A stretch of DNA of 64,000 bases, from assembly GCA_022575985.1 (NCBI GenBank), contig JAKSXM010000070.1, forward strand, positions 186,001 through 250,000, written 5' to 3'. How positions within the stretch are numbered: position 1 is the first letter of the stretch; every line of letters begins with the position of its first letter. The notes under the pieces were generated by a model. The model was not told where the DNA came from. It worked only from the letters and a program-made list of their open reading frames with translations, and did no database searches. The DNA is from Anagrus nilaparvatae. Lineage: Eukaryota; Arthropoda; Insecta; Hymenoptera; Mymaridae. Both the position numbers and the translations under genes were made by a program. This document shows positions 51,174 through 61,389 of the stretch, in pieces.

Positions 51174-51270
51174 AAGTTCTAAACTGAAATTATTTCAAGT
51201 CCCTAAATTGAAATCATTTTAAGTCCCTAACACCAGATTATATTAAACCCCTAAATGGAATTTTTCTAAG
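51174..51270. repeat. 24-bp degenerate minisatellite, four units
   Basis: The units are variants of AAGTCCCTAAATTGAAAT followed by CATTTT, side by side (AAGTTCTAAACTGAAATTAT, AAGTCCCTAAATTG, AAGTCCCTAACACC, AAACCCCTAAATGG). Non-coding. Confidence 0.55.
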
Positions 51271-51474
51271 TATTTTCTTAGAAATTTATTTAATTATAAA
51301 AATCTTAATTTATTTTTGAAATTAGCTTTAAAAAACTATTATATTTATAATAAAATTATATTTACTAAATAAATAACTTTAAAATTTAGTGCCAAATCGT
51401 GATGTCTAGTTCAAAATGCGCCTTTGAATGATTTAAGGTTTTAACAAATTAATTTATTAATAAAAAAGTTGCTT

Positions 51475-51723
51475 CACACCAAACCTAAAAGAATTTTTCG
51501 TTACCCAGAGAAGAATGAATGTTTATTTAATTCTTTAGAGAGGAATTATTTTCAGGTTAATTCTTTTAAAAACAATTATTTTTGTTTTAATTCTGTTCAA
51601 AAAGAATTAAATTGGAAATAATTGTTTTTAAAAAAATTAACCTCAAAATAATTCCTCATCTAAAGAATTAAATAAACATTCATTCTTCTCTGGGTAACAA
51701 AAAATTCTTTTAGGTTTGGTGTG
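51475..51723. mobile_element. 249-bp MITE with about 45-bp inverted ends
   Basis: CACACCAAACCTAAAAGAAT at the left mirrors ATTCTTTTAGGTTTGGTGTG at the right. The inverted ends continue through GTTACCCAGAGAAGAATGAA and its inverse TTCATTCTTCTCTGGGTAAC. The interior carries alternating AATTCTTT/AAAGAATT and GAATTATT motifs. No transposase and no certain target duplication were found. Confidence 0.75.
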
Positions 51724-52619
51724 TTTATTATTGTTAATTTTAAAAAATGACATAAAAATGCATAAATACTAATCTACTTTGCAACAATAGAGTTGAAAAT
51801 ATTGCCGTGACAAAAGTTTTTAGAACATGCTGACTACTAAAAATAGTGTAAAAAGTGTAGCCAGTGGTAGACCTTATCTAATTATTAATTATTATTCGAA
51901 ATATTTACAGTTTTTTTAATCATTAAGTGTAATAAACTATTTTAATATGAAATAAATTAATAATAACAGCTTTTTTACCCTTCGCATCAAAAGAAAATAT
52001 TAGAAATTTCAAGTAAAGTACTCGGCACATGCGGCGTGAGTCATAAAGCAAATCTGAGAGCATGGTTTTGTTTTTATTTTTTTATTTGTATTTTAATTTG
52101 TTCAAAAGCAAAAATTTTGATTTGCAAGTAGTATTAATACTTATAAGAAATTTTTCAATTTATTTAAAAAAATAATTATTAATTACTCAAATATACGAGC
52201 AAGGTGGCAGACCTCTAGTACACTTACCCTAGATTCCTTATTAATTTTTTATAGTTTGATAAACGTAGAAATTTTAACTACGCATTATTAACAGATAAGA
52301 AAAAATTCAAGCCTTATCTGTTCACGTCATCTGTTATTTTTACTCAGTTTTGTTTTTACTACAAGAGTATTAGTATTTTTCAATTTTTTTGGTGTATTAT
52401 AATAAACGAATTCAGTGTAGTACATATGAAAATTTTGAAAATATTAACTTTTAGAAAAGAACAGTAATACCTGGTAGGTAAGAGATATAAAAAATATTTG
52501 GTTTTTTATCGTAGATTACTTTTAAAAAACAATCAACATCATCTTTAAAAATAGCCTAATATCTAATAACCTGAAATAAAAAGAAGAGTAATTTTTATAT
52601 ATATTTACTTTCTTCATTC
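51724..52619. other. Intergenic, nothing recognised
   Basis: AT-rich non-coding DNA between two elements. Confidence 0.5.
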
Positions 52620-52627
52620 ATGGATAT

Positions 52628-54036
52628 TAGACTGTGTCTTATTTTTTATTTTTCGATATTTTTTGGCTCCCCCCATTTTATTCGAATATTTTGGACATAA
52701 AAAACCCCCAGCTCCAAGGATTTTGATTTTCGATTTTTTTAACCCGTGCCGCCGAGCACTTGAAGTTTCCCATTTAAATAACATGGGAATTTTGGGTTTT
52801 TAGCTATACAAATTTTTTCAAAATCCAAAAAGCTTTTTTAAAAGCTAATTTTTACTGAAAACATACTTTTATATGTTGTAAAGACATGCAAAAAGCCCTG
52901 CATTCATTCCAAAGGGAATTTTGGGGCTAGAAACGCAAATTTACATGTTGGCTGAATCTTATAAAATAGGGTTTTTTGGTAATTTTCGATAAAACGCTAA
53001 AACCTCAAAAATGAACCAAAATACTTCTGGTTAGTCTACTTTTTTTGGTGTAAATATCACCTTTCAAAAGGCCGTAAACTGCGTTTTTTTATCACTGATT
53101 TTCTCAGCGCTATAGTCAATTAACCTACTGGTAATTTTCGACTAAAAATAACCAATTTTTGAATTTTTTTAAACTGCTGTCAAAAACCTAATTATTGACG
53201 AAATTGAGCTTTATAGGTCTTAAAATTTTTCTACAAGCTTCAATTTTCCAAAAATTTTTTACTCACTGCTTTTCAATAAATTATTAACCAGAGATGATAA
53301 TTTAAAGTCATAGTCCCAATTCCAGGGTTTAAAAAAAAAATCAATTTTTATCATTTACTTTGAAAAACAATATCTTAAAAACTATTTAAAGAAAAGAGAC
53401 GAGTAAAAAATTTTTGGAAACTTGAAGCTTGCAGAAAACTTTTAAGGCCTATAAAACTCAATTTTGTCGGAAATTACAATTTTGGCAGCAATTTAAACAA
53501 ATTTAAAAATTGGGCCTTTCGGGTCAAAAATTACCAATAGGTTAATTGACTACAGTGGTGAGAGAATCAGTGATAAAAATACACGGTTTACGTCATTTGA
53601 AAGGTGACATTTACACCAAATAAAGTAGAGTAACCAGAAGTATTTTGGTTCATTTTTGAGGTTGTAGCGTTTTATCGAAAATTACCAAAAAACCCTGTTT
53701 TATAAGATTGAGCCAACATGTAAATTTGCGTTTCTAGCCCCAAAATTCCCTTTGGAATGAATGCAGGGCTTTTTGCATGTCTTTACAACATATAAAAGTA
53801 TGTTTTCAGTAAAAATTAGCTTTTAAGAAAGCTTTTTGGATTTTGTAAAAATTTGTATAGCTAAAAACCCAAAATTCCCAGGTTATTTAAATGGGAAACT
53901 TCAAGTGCTCAGCGGCACGGGTTAAAAAAATCGAAAATCAAAATCCTTGGAACTGGGGGTTTTTTATAACCAAAATATTCGAAAAAAATGGGGGGAGCCA
54001 AAAAATATCGAAAAATAAAAAATAAGACACAGTCTA
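52628..54036. mobile_element. 1.41 kb foldback element with perfect 8-bp target duplication
   Basis: The ends TAGACTGTGTCTTATTTTTT and AAAAAATAAGACACAGTCTA are exact inverse complements. Arms of about 630-640 bp (to about 53268, and from about 53403) remain near-identical inverses, for example GTGCCGCCGAGCACTTGAAG with CTTCAAGTGCTCAGCGGCAC. The centre is about 130 bp. ATGGATAT at 52620-52627 is repeated exactly at 54037-54044. An 8-bp duplication and TAG ends fit mobilisation by a hAT-type transposase. No transposase frame exists inside. Decayed relatives lie at 870-1130 and 38310-38660. The perfect duplication suggests a recent insertion. Confidence 0.85.
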
Positions 54037-54044
54037 ATGGATAT

Positions 54045-54852
54045 AATCCAGACGTGGCCCTTAAGAACTTTGTGCATGGTAGATTCAAAAGGAAGAGACA
54101 ATCGCAACTTAAGTATTTGGTGTGTTGATTATCAATTTTTTGGTCCTTTTTCCGAAAAATGGTTACGTTTTCCGCTATAGACTATTTTATGTTTTTTGGT
54201 ACGTATATAAAGGCTATATTAGAAATTTTTCGAAAAATTATCAAATTTTCTTCTATTGATACTTTGGCTATTCTTTTAACTTTTTAGAATATCCTGGAAA
54301 TTATGTTTTTTGATGCTTAAATAACGCAGATATTGGTCCTCTTTCCAGAAAATTACTTATTTGGCCCATTTTAGGGTATTTTGACTATTCTTTTAATGTC
54401 CTGAGTTTACGTAAGAATAAAAAAATTATCCTAAACAATGGCAATCATGTTTTTAGAATCTTAGATTATGAAAATGCTGGTACTTTTTCCAGAAAATTGT
54501 CACTTGCTCATTTTCCCAAGTTTTGGCTACAAAATAAAATTAATTTTATCCATTGGCAATTTTTCAGAGAATACGTTACAAAAATGTTAGTCTCTCGTTA
54601 GCAAATGGTAAGTTTTAAATTATGCGAGGCAAAATATACTCGATTTCTCGGATCTGTTACCTAATTTTTTTAAAATTTTTTTCTCCAAATTTTTTGCATT
54701 AAAAAGTAAACAAAAAAAGATCCTTAACACTAAAAAAGTAGCCAAAAATGACCTAAATTGGTAAAAGGACCAAAAAATTGATACTCAACACACAAAAATT
54801 CCTTTTGAATCCACCATGCACATAGGCCTTTAATGGGCCGCTTCTGGACTAT
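54045..54852. mobile_element. 0.8 kb inverted-repeat element with internal subrepeats
   Basis: On the left, TGTGCATGGTAGATTCAAAA and GTGTGTTGATTATCAATTTT are mirrored on the right by TTTTGAATCCACCATGCACA and AAAATTGATACTCAACACAC. The outer ends pair TCCAGACGTGGCCCTTAA with TTTAATGGGCCGCTTCTGGA, imperfectly. The interior has about three diverged units of roughly 150 bp, each with a GGTCCTTTTTCCAGAAAA(T)T-like motif and TTTTGGCTA(T/C). Non-coding. Its left end directly adjoins the target duplication of the foldback at 52628-54036, so that foldback landed at or beside its edge. Confidence 0.6.
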
Positions 54853-55164
54853 AAAGGTATTATGTGATACTTTTTCGTCAGTTGGCCGTTGACAAGAAAA
54901 TAAAATTGTTACTAATTTTCAGCAATTATGACAATGTGATGAAAAATTTTAAATTAATTTTACTAATAAACGAGTCGCAAAGGAGAAAACCGTCTTACTT
55001 TTTATTTTAAGATATTTATATTCTTTTTTATTAGTTGAGTTTTTTTTTTTTTTAAAGATTACAAATAATTTATTTTTACTAAAAACTACCTGCTAAACCA
55101 AACTTAAAATGAAGTTTACTCATAGAGTCATGAAATCCCTTAAAATTATTTGACGAAAAAAAAT

Positions 55165-55505
55165 TATATTTTTTAAAGTAAAATATTTAGCATTATTCTT
55201 AGGGTAATTATAAATTTCTTTTTTGCCCTCCTGTGCGTAAAACTCGCGCGTAAAGAATTTTCAGCACTCGTTCTACGCCTAGGTAGGCAAAAAATATAAG
55301 CACCATGGGCGAAATACTTTAGATACTTGCGTGAACACATATCACTCGTGCCCGGCTTCGCCGAGTACTCGTGCCAGTGCTCACGCTATAGTCCCAAAAC
55401 TTTTACGCCCTTGATACTTAATATACAATTTTTTTAACATTAGTGTTTAAACTTAAGACTGTGAAAATCATTAAGAGATATCTCGATGGTAAAAATCCAA
55501 GAATC
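55165..55505 (+). other. Gene B upstream region, matched at the window's right edge
   Basis: TTTTTTAAAGTAAAATATTT, CTTAGGGTAATTAT and GAGATATCTCGATGGTAAAA here recur in the same order at 63888-64000, without the insertion at about 55225-55440. This suggests shared ancestry of flanks around F-box gene copies. Confidence 0.7.
55225..55440. mobile_element. Probable 0.2 kb insertion upstream of gene B
   Basis: This segment is absent from the homologous DNA at 63940-63955. It is clearly less AT-rich (CTCGTGCCCGGCTTCGCCGA). It has a weak inverted relation between its ends (GCGTAAAACTCGCGCGTAAAG and ACTTTTACGCCC). Its position is 190-400 bp before the gene B start codon. The exact boundaries are uncertain because of flanking T-runs. 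Confidence 0.45.
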
Positions 55506-55628
55506 CATTAGAAAGATAAAAAAAGAATTTCATATTAAAAATTTTTTTATAGGTTTTAGGTTTGTTGCTTTAAGAAGGAAAACTAGCGGAGAAAATTTCC
55601 CGTGATTTGACATCATTAGAAACATAAA

Positions 55629-57160
55629 ATGGATGATATAGGTAAAAATGATTTAAATTTTTTTAATATATTTAAAGTTATGTTAAATTAAAAAGAAACA
55701 AATTTTCAGGGTTAGATCACTTGAATCAAATTAATAATGATGAAACACCCACTACGATCAATGAAATTCTTAACAACGATTGTTTAATGCATATATTTAA
55801 TTATCTGTCAATAAAAGAAAAACTGCTTATGGAACTTGTGTGCAAAAGGTGGGAAAATGTGAGCAAACAAACATGGAGCCATGTTAAAAGCTTAAAAATA
55901 GATGGCAGTTTTCGACGTAAATATTTTGAAGACAACGAATCGCACAATACTGCTTTTGTTATTCGGTTATTAAAAAGATGTGGCATGTATTTAAATGACT
56001 TTTGCTTGAAATATGACCCAAAAATTCTTAACATTTTTTCCAATTATTGTAGTAATGTAACTGAATTGAAATTAAAATCAGTACCCGATTTGTCTGACGA
56101 AAACTTAAAAATAATATTTGAAAAAAATAAAAATTTAAAAAGTATTTCATTAAAAAACTTAAAATTCGATGCTTTAACCTTTTTGGTTTTAAATTCAAGT
56201 TTAATTGAAAAGTTAAAACTAGTTTGTGTTCATGTAGATTCAAAGGAAATTTTTTTGAATTTTTTGTCTCGTTTAACAAATCTTAAAATACTAAAATTAG
56301 GCTGGAGTACTTTAGAAGATGAAACTGATTTTAATTCAATTATAAATGCATTGAATATTGGTAATATCGTAAATTTAACTGAATTGAAATTATTCGTATC
56401 ACTAAATAATTTTTTAAAAACCAATCAATTTGTAAAATTTTTTAAACGACAAAAACAGTTGCGCAAAATTCACTTTCCAACGATTGGGGTGGATTTCATC
56501 GATGCTATTATGATAATTGACCAGCTTGAAGAAATTGTGATGGATTATGATTGTGATGATTTTTTAAATAATCTATATCGTTTTCAGAACCTTAAAATGT
56601 TCACATGTGGGTACGAAAATTTTGAGGATTACAATCTGATTAATATTTCAAAATGTTTAAGTTTGAAAAAACTTTGTTTAAAAATGGAATATTATGCTCT
56701 ACAATCTGAAGGAGAAAATTATTTTAGTAAATTACAAAATCTTGAATCTTTAACAATTACAACAGATGAAGGACTTTGTGAAGATTTATTATTTTGCATA
56801 AGTAAATGTAAAAAGTTAAAAGATTTAAAGCTTAATCGATTAGATTTTGTTCACCAAGTAAAAGAGTTGGAATTTTATCCAATTAAAGATTTTGACTCTT
56901 TTCCCAATTTAGAAACATTTGAAATTTTTCATTCTGATATTACAGACGAAATTTTAGCTATAATCATATCAAAATCACCAAAATTGCGATTTTGCGACAT
57001 AGGAGAGTGCTATGATTTGACGAAGAACATTATAAATCTAATTAATGAAATTAAGAGCAATCCTGATGATAATCAGGTTTTAAACATTGAATTGTATGAT
57101 TTAAATTTTAATGAAAATGATGTTTTTAATTCATCACCTTTGATCTCCTTGAAATTTTGA
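55629..57160 (+). CDS. Gene B: F-box/leucine-rich-repeat protein (two exons)
   Basis: Exons 55629-55641 (ATGGATGATATAG) and 55710-57160 give 487 residues. The 68-bp intron has a strong donor (G|GTAAAAATG) and acceptor (AATTTTCAG). The second exon has no early in-frame ATG, so the 13-base first exon is needed for a start, the same length and phase as in gene A. The F-box lies at about residues 26-70 (NNDCLMHIFNYLSIKEKLLM, VCKRW). Leucine-rich repeats run from about 90 to 460, for example VTELKLKSVPDLSDENL, LKSISLKNL, LTNLKILKLGW, LRKIHFPTI, SLKKLCLKM and NLETFEIFH. Its inferred role is a substrate adaptor of an SCF-type E3 ubiquitin ligase. It is diverged from gene A over the whole length but keeps domain order, so it is an older duplicate. 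A possible initiator TCATTA lies at 55613. No TATA box is evident. Confidence 0.85.
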
Positions 57161-57266
57161 ATGATTTTTGAAAATAGAAATGTTTTACAAAATGATTTAG
57201 TAAGTAATTAAAATTTTTTTTAAGTAAAAATTAATTTACCAAAACTATTTATAAAAATGAGATATA

Positions 57267-57733
57267 AGGTACTCGTACCAGTACATGAACGATCACCAGT
57301 ACCTGAACGATCGTTCAGGATTTGATTTTTTTCATATTATTTGATAATTTTGAATTAAAAAAATGGATAAATATTAAAGCTGAAGGATCGCTGCATAATT
57401 TAAAAAAAAATTTAAACGATTATCATTAGAATCAACAGAGAAACAAAGAATTTAAAATTTTAGGTCGTTCAGGTACTGGAGCATTTTCTTATACACGGTT
57501 TTCCCATTTAAAATTCGATCGTTCATGTACTGGTGCAAAAAACATGTCGTGGATATCACTTAATTTCACAAAATAAAATGCTAATCGGGATAAAATTTTT
57601 TTGTTAATGTATTAGTAAGGGTTCAAAGTAACCATTAAAAACAAAACTTTTACGATTAATAAGATTATTTATTAAATATTTCACATTTAATAAACGAAAA
57701 TTCTTAACCGTTCATGTACTGGTACGAGTACCT
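57267..57733. mobile_element. 467-bp MITE in the gene B 3' region (TA target site)
   Basis: The ends AGGTACTCGTACCAGTACAT and ATGTACTGGTACGAGTACCT are exact inverse complements, flanked by TA on both sides (57265-57266, 57734-57735), as expected for Tc1/mariner-type insertion. The motif GTTCATGTACTGG or its inverse is repeated inside near both ends (about 57280, 57296, 57470, 57520, 57710), which looks like subterminal binding sites. There is no transposase. It lies between the gene B stop and the nearest AATAAA, so it may be transcribed as 3' UTR. Confidence 0.8.
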
Positions 57734-57821
57734 TAATTTTTAAAAAAAGGTCTGCTAATATTATTTGATTTGTTAATTTAATTTTTTAGTGTAAATATTT
57801 TATGTATTTGGCAAAAAGATC

Positions 57822-57827
57822 AATAAA
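57822..57827 (+). terminator. Candidate polyadenylation signal of gene B
   Basis: AATAAA occurs 660 bases after the stop codon. About 467 of those bases are the inserted MITE, so the signal would originally have lain about 190 bases downstream. It is predicted from sequence only. Confidence 0.4.
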
Positions 57828-58389
57828 TTAAAATTGTACTAAAATATTTTTTTTTTATCTATTTACAAAATAAATCAACCACCTTCCAAGGACGGATTCA
57901 AAAAGTTACCTATGGTGTCAACTAAAACCCTTACAAAAATTTGTTATTAAATTTTCTCTTACCTTTGTAAGTGTCGATGATTCAGGAAACATTATTTGGT
58001 CTGATTTTTTATTAAAAAAATTGCATAGGTTATGTACTGATTCAAGCAGACATTGTTTTTTAGCCATAATCATCTATAAAATCCTGCGGCTACATCAGCC
58101 TTCGTATCTGAGTAACACTCCTAAAGAGAATGCTCGTTGTTTATTATGATTAAAAAAAATCACTATACCCAATATTAAAGAATGTAGGACTAACACATTT
58201 CGGTACCAAGGATCCAAACTCATTTTTTTCTTATTTTGGGGGTAGTTTTTAGCCCTTCTAATTAGTCCAAATAACCCAATTTTGGTACAATATTAGCTAA
58301 ACTCTATGTTTTATTAATAATTCTCAAATTCTTGGGATTTATTTGATTATTAATCGGCTGGTTCCAAAATATTGCAAAAAGCCGAGGTA
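57828..58389. other. Intergenic, nothing recognised
   Basis: AT-rich, non-coding DNA between gene B and the R1 repeat. Confidence 0.5.
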
Positions 58390-58560
58390 TCGTGTAAAAA
58401 TCATACTTTCAGATATAAGTACTTTCATGGAAATAAATGAGGTATTACATCCAAATTAAAAAAAAAAAAAGTACCTCGAAATTATGTGGTAAAAAATTTT
58501 TGAAAAAAAAATTAGGTCTTAATTCCATAATGTTTGTGAAATATCACCGATTACATACAT

Positions 58561-58626
<66 letters not shown>

Positions 58627-58865
58627 TTTGAAAAAGATACGAACTTCGCCCCGCGGTGAATTTCATTGTTTTCAAATTAAACCTCGAAGAATCTTTTGTA
58701 ATTTATAAAAGTGCACCTGAATAGAGGTTCGTATCTTTTTCAAACCGATAGTACATACGTTTTTTAAAAACCGGTTTTTCAGCTTCCTGAGGTCTCAAAA
58801 CGTGCTTATATGCCAAAAAATAAAAAATAAAAATTTGACCCATCAAAAAAAAAAAACAGTTTTAC
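58390..58865 (+). repeat. R1 repeat, 3'-terminal part with microsatellite
   Basis: The order is ATAAGTACTTTCATGGAAAT, GGTATTACATCCAAATT, TTAGGTCTTAATTCCATAAT, a (CATA)n(CA)n tract (58553-58623), an inserted small MITE, then AAAAACCGGTTTTTCAGCTT and ACGTGCTTATATGCCAAAAA. The same order without the MITE is at 63590-63860. It ends where the duplicated F-box block begins. Confidence 0.75.
58624..58747. mobile_element. 124-bp MITE inside the microsatellite of R1
   Basis: CGGTTTGAAAAAGATACGAA and TTCGTATCTTTTTCAAACCG are exact inverse complements at the ends. The interior includes CCCCGCGGTG and has no coding capacity. The block is absent from the matching position near 63773. No clear target duplication can be read because of the CA repeat. 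Confidence 0.75.
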
Positions 58866-60213
58866 CATTTCAACCTTAACCTTTTTACCCTAAATTTTGG
58901 ACAAAGAGGCCTACGAATCCTGTTATTGGTACTATAGTTTATATTTATTTTTTCAGGTTATTTGAAGCATCAAAAAATATTTGTATCGAAAATAGAAGAT
59001 AAGATTTATTTAAAAATATACTTTTTAGTCTCATTCATTAAATAAATAACATAGAAGATAAAAAAATCTAAATCCACTGAAGTTTAATACACACTTTAAA
59101 AATATTTCACTGGGCTCTGATCAGTTGTATGCGAATAAATATTGTTAAAATACATACCGTATTAGAAATTTTACTATGAATAGTTCAGGTAACAGTAACT
59201 CAAAATTTATTAATTATAATTATTGGAAATAAGATAGATATATTTTTTAGTTTTAAAAGATTCAGATCAACTGAAAAACGAAAGCAAGTCTCCAAATACC
59301 GATGACAAAAACATAGACTTATCAAATGATGATTGTTTAGCTTATATTTTTGAATATCTATCTCTAAAAGAAAAACTAATGATGGAGTTCGTATGCAAAA
59401 GATGGGCTGTGGTGAGCAAGCTCTCATGGAACCACATCACTAGTTTAAGAATAGATAAGTATTTTCAAAGCATTTATTTGCATGGAAATGTTAATCAACA
59501 AGAATCATTTCTTATTCAAGTCTTACAGCGATGTGGTACTTATTTGAATAAGCTGATCGTTGATGTTTACCTGGTAAATGCTAACTGGGCACGAATTATC
59601 AACGAATCTATTAATTATTTAATTAATATCGCTGTATTAGACTTGCAATTTGTAGATATTCCGGAAGCAACTTTTAAATTATTGTTTCAAAATAATCAAA
59701 ATTTAAAAAATGTTAGTCTAAGGAGTTTAGATCTACCTTCACATAGTTTGATGAGTATAAATTTAGCTTCAATTGAAGAATTCGTTGTTGTTGGTTGTAA
59801 ATTTGATGATTCAATACAAGCATCTTTCATTGATTTTTTGTCAGGGTTGATAAATATAAAAATATTAGAAATAAAATTTTTCTTTCAAGATCTTAATTTT
59901 GTAATTGCCGCGTTAAACATTGGTAAAGTTGAAAATTTATCCGAAATTACATTAATAAACAATCATAAGCCAATAAGTATCAAGAAAATTAGTGAATTAT
60001 TAATTAGACAAAAAAAATTGCGTAAGATTCATTTAAATGACATTCCAAAAGAATTAATTGACTTGATATTATCATTTGATCATCTTGAAGAAATTGGTTG
60101 TAAATGGTTAACTGATGATTTTTTGGATAATCTTCATCGATTTACAAATTTAAAAATATTACATGGTTACAGAGATAATTTTACAGATGAATTTCTTCCA
60201 AAAATATCAAAAT
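58866..60213 (+). repeat. Segmental duplication, second copy (from the gene A locus)
   Basis: It matches 48977-50324 with scattered single-base differences. It is bounded on both sides by R1 repeat sequence. The right junction falls at AAAATATTGCT, where F-box coding sequence (AAAAAT) meets R1 (AATATTGCT) with a short shared AAT. Confidence 0.9.
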
Positions 60214-60242
60214 ATTGCTATTATTTTTATTTTTTTATGTAA
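59176..60242 (+). pseudogene. Gene C: 3'-truncated copy of F-box gene A
   Basis: Exons 59176-59188 and 59251-60242 are in frame and predict 334 residues. The first 325 are nearly identical to gene A: F-box at about 30-75, then the first half of the repeats. The last nine (YCYYFYFFM) come from the adjoining R1 repeat. The C-terminal 167 residues of gene A, including its final leucine-rich repeats, are missing. The frame up to the junction is uninterrupted and the promoter region and splice sites are kept, so transcription is possible. A short F-box protein that binds Skp1 without the full target-binding part would be the result. Codon 17, an internal ATG in gene A, is AAG here, which favours the first-exon start. 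I call it a truncated copy and cannot say whether it is expressed. Confidence 0.8.
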
Positions 60243-60685
60243 AACATGTTGAAAAAAAAAAATTCAAAAAATTAAGTTTTAGATACAAAAAATTGACTAT
60301 AAAAAATATTTCTAAAACTAGTACTCCCACAGAAAAAAATGAGGTACTACTTTCAAAAAGGAAAAAAATATTGCTGCTTTTTTTATTTTTTTATGCAAAA
60401 AGTTTTGAGAAAAAAAGTTCAAAAAAAAAAGTGTGAGATTGGAGATATTGAGTAATAACCATATTTTCAGATATGGTTATTATTTTATGGTTATTATATT
60501 ACACAGACTTTCATAGGAAAAATTACGTACTACATCCAAAGAGAAAAAAAATATTGCTGTTTTTTTTATTTTTTATGCGAAAAATTTTGAGAAAAAAATT
60601 TTCGAAAAATTAAGTATCCGATTCGAGATACATATCGAGTAAAAACCATATTTTCAAATATTACTACTTTCATAGAATTAAATGA
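60214..60685 (+). repeat. R1 tandem units, left of the palindromic insertion
   Basis: About three units of 155-180 bp, each with (A/G)TACTAC(T/A)TCCAAA, AAAATATTGCTG, TTTTGAGAAAAAAA, GAGATA(T/C) and ATATTTTCA. The array is broken at 60686 and resumes at 63308 in phase. Confidence 0.8.
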
Positions 60686-61389
60686 CCCGACGAATTTTCG
60701 ATAGATCTCTTTAGATCTCCAGAGATCAAAAGAGATCTCTAGAGATCTCTAGAGATCAAAAGAGATCTCTGGAGATCTCTAGAGATCTAAATAGATCGAA
60801 AAATTGGGGAGATCTAAAGAGATCTCCGGAGATCACTTTTGATCTCTAGAGATCTCTAGAGATCCATTTTGATCTCTGGAGATCTAAAGAGATCTTGAGA
60901 GATCTGCGGAATGAAAAAAAAAATTAGGAAAATTTTTAAATGTCATTTAAAATCATTAAATGAAGGTATTAAAGGATAATTTGATTTTTTGTATGCCTTT
61001 TGAATAATTTCAAGGAAATAGGACCTGGTCAATGAATAAAAAATGTCAAAGTACTTAAATATGTATAATTTTATTAACAACATATTATTTAAAGTTTACG
61101 GTATTTAATAGGTATTTAACATCTTTCAGTTTTAAATTTGAACTGTTTTTTCACTCTTTTTTTCAACATTTTAATAAAGATAAAAAACTTGAAATTTTTA
61201 ATTTAAACTTGATTTACAATTATAAAAACAATATAATAACTAAAATAAACATTTTTTTTTTAATTTTATCACATTTTTATTTTATTTAGAAAGTTTTTTT
61301 TTGGCCTCCTTAAAATTGGGATTTTCTCAAAACTTTCAGTTTTTCCAGTGGATTAAAATTACGTTTAAAATTATGTTCCAATTGATATA

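Noticed and set aside
49287..57160. Secreted venom-type LRR protein as the role of genes A and B
   Set aside because: LRR proteins have been reported among venom components of aphid parasitoids, but no signal peptide is visible here, so an intracellular ubiquitin-ligase role is more likely.
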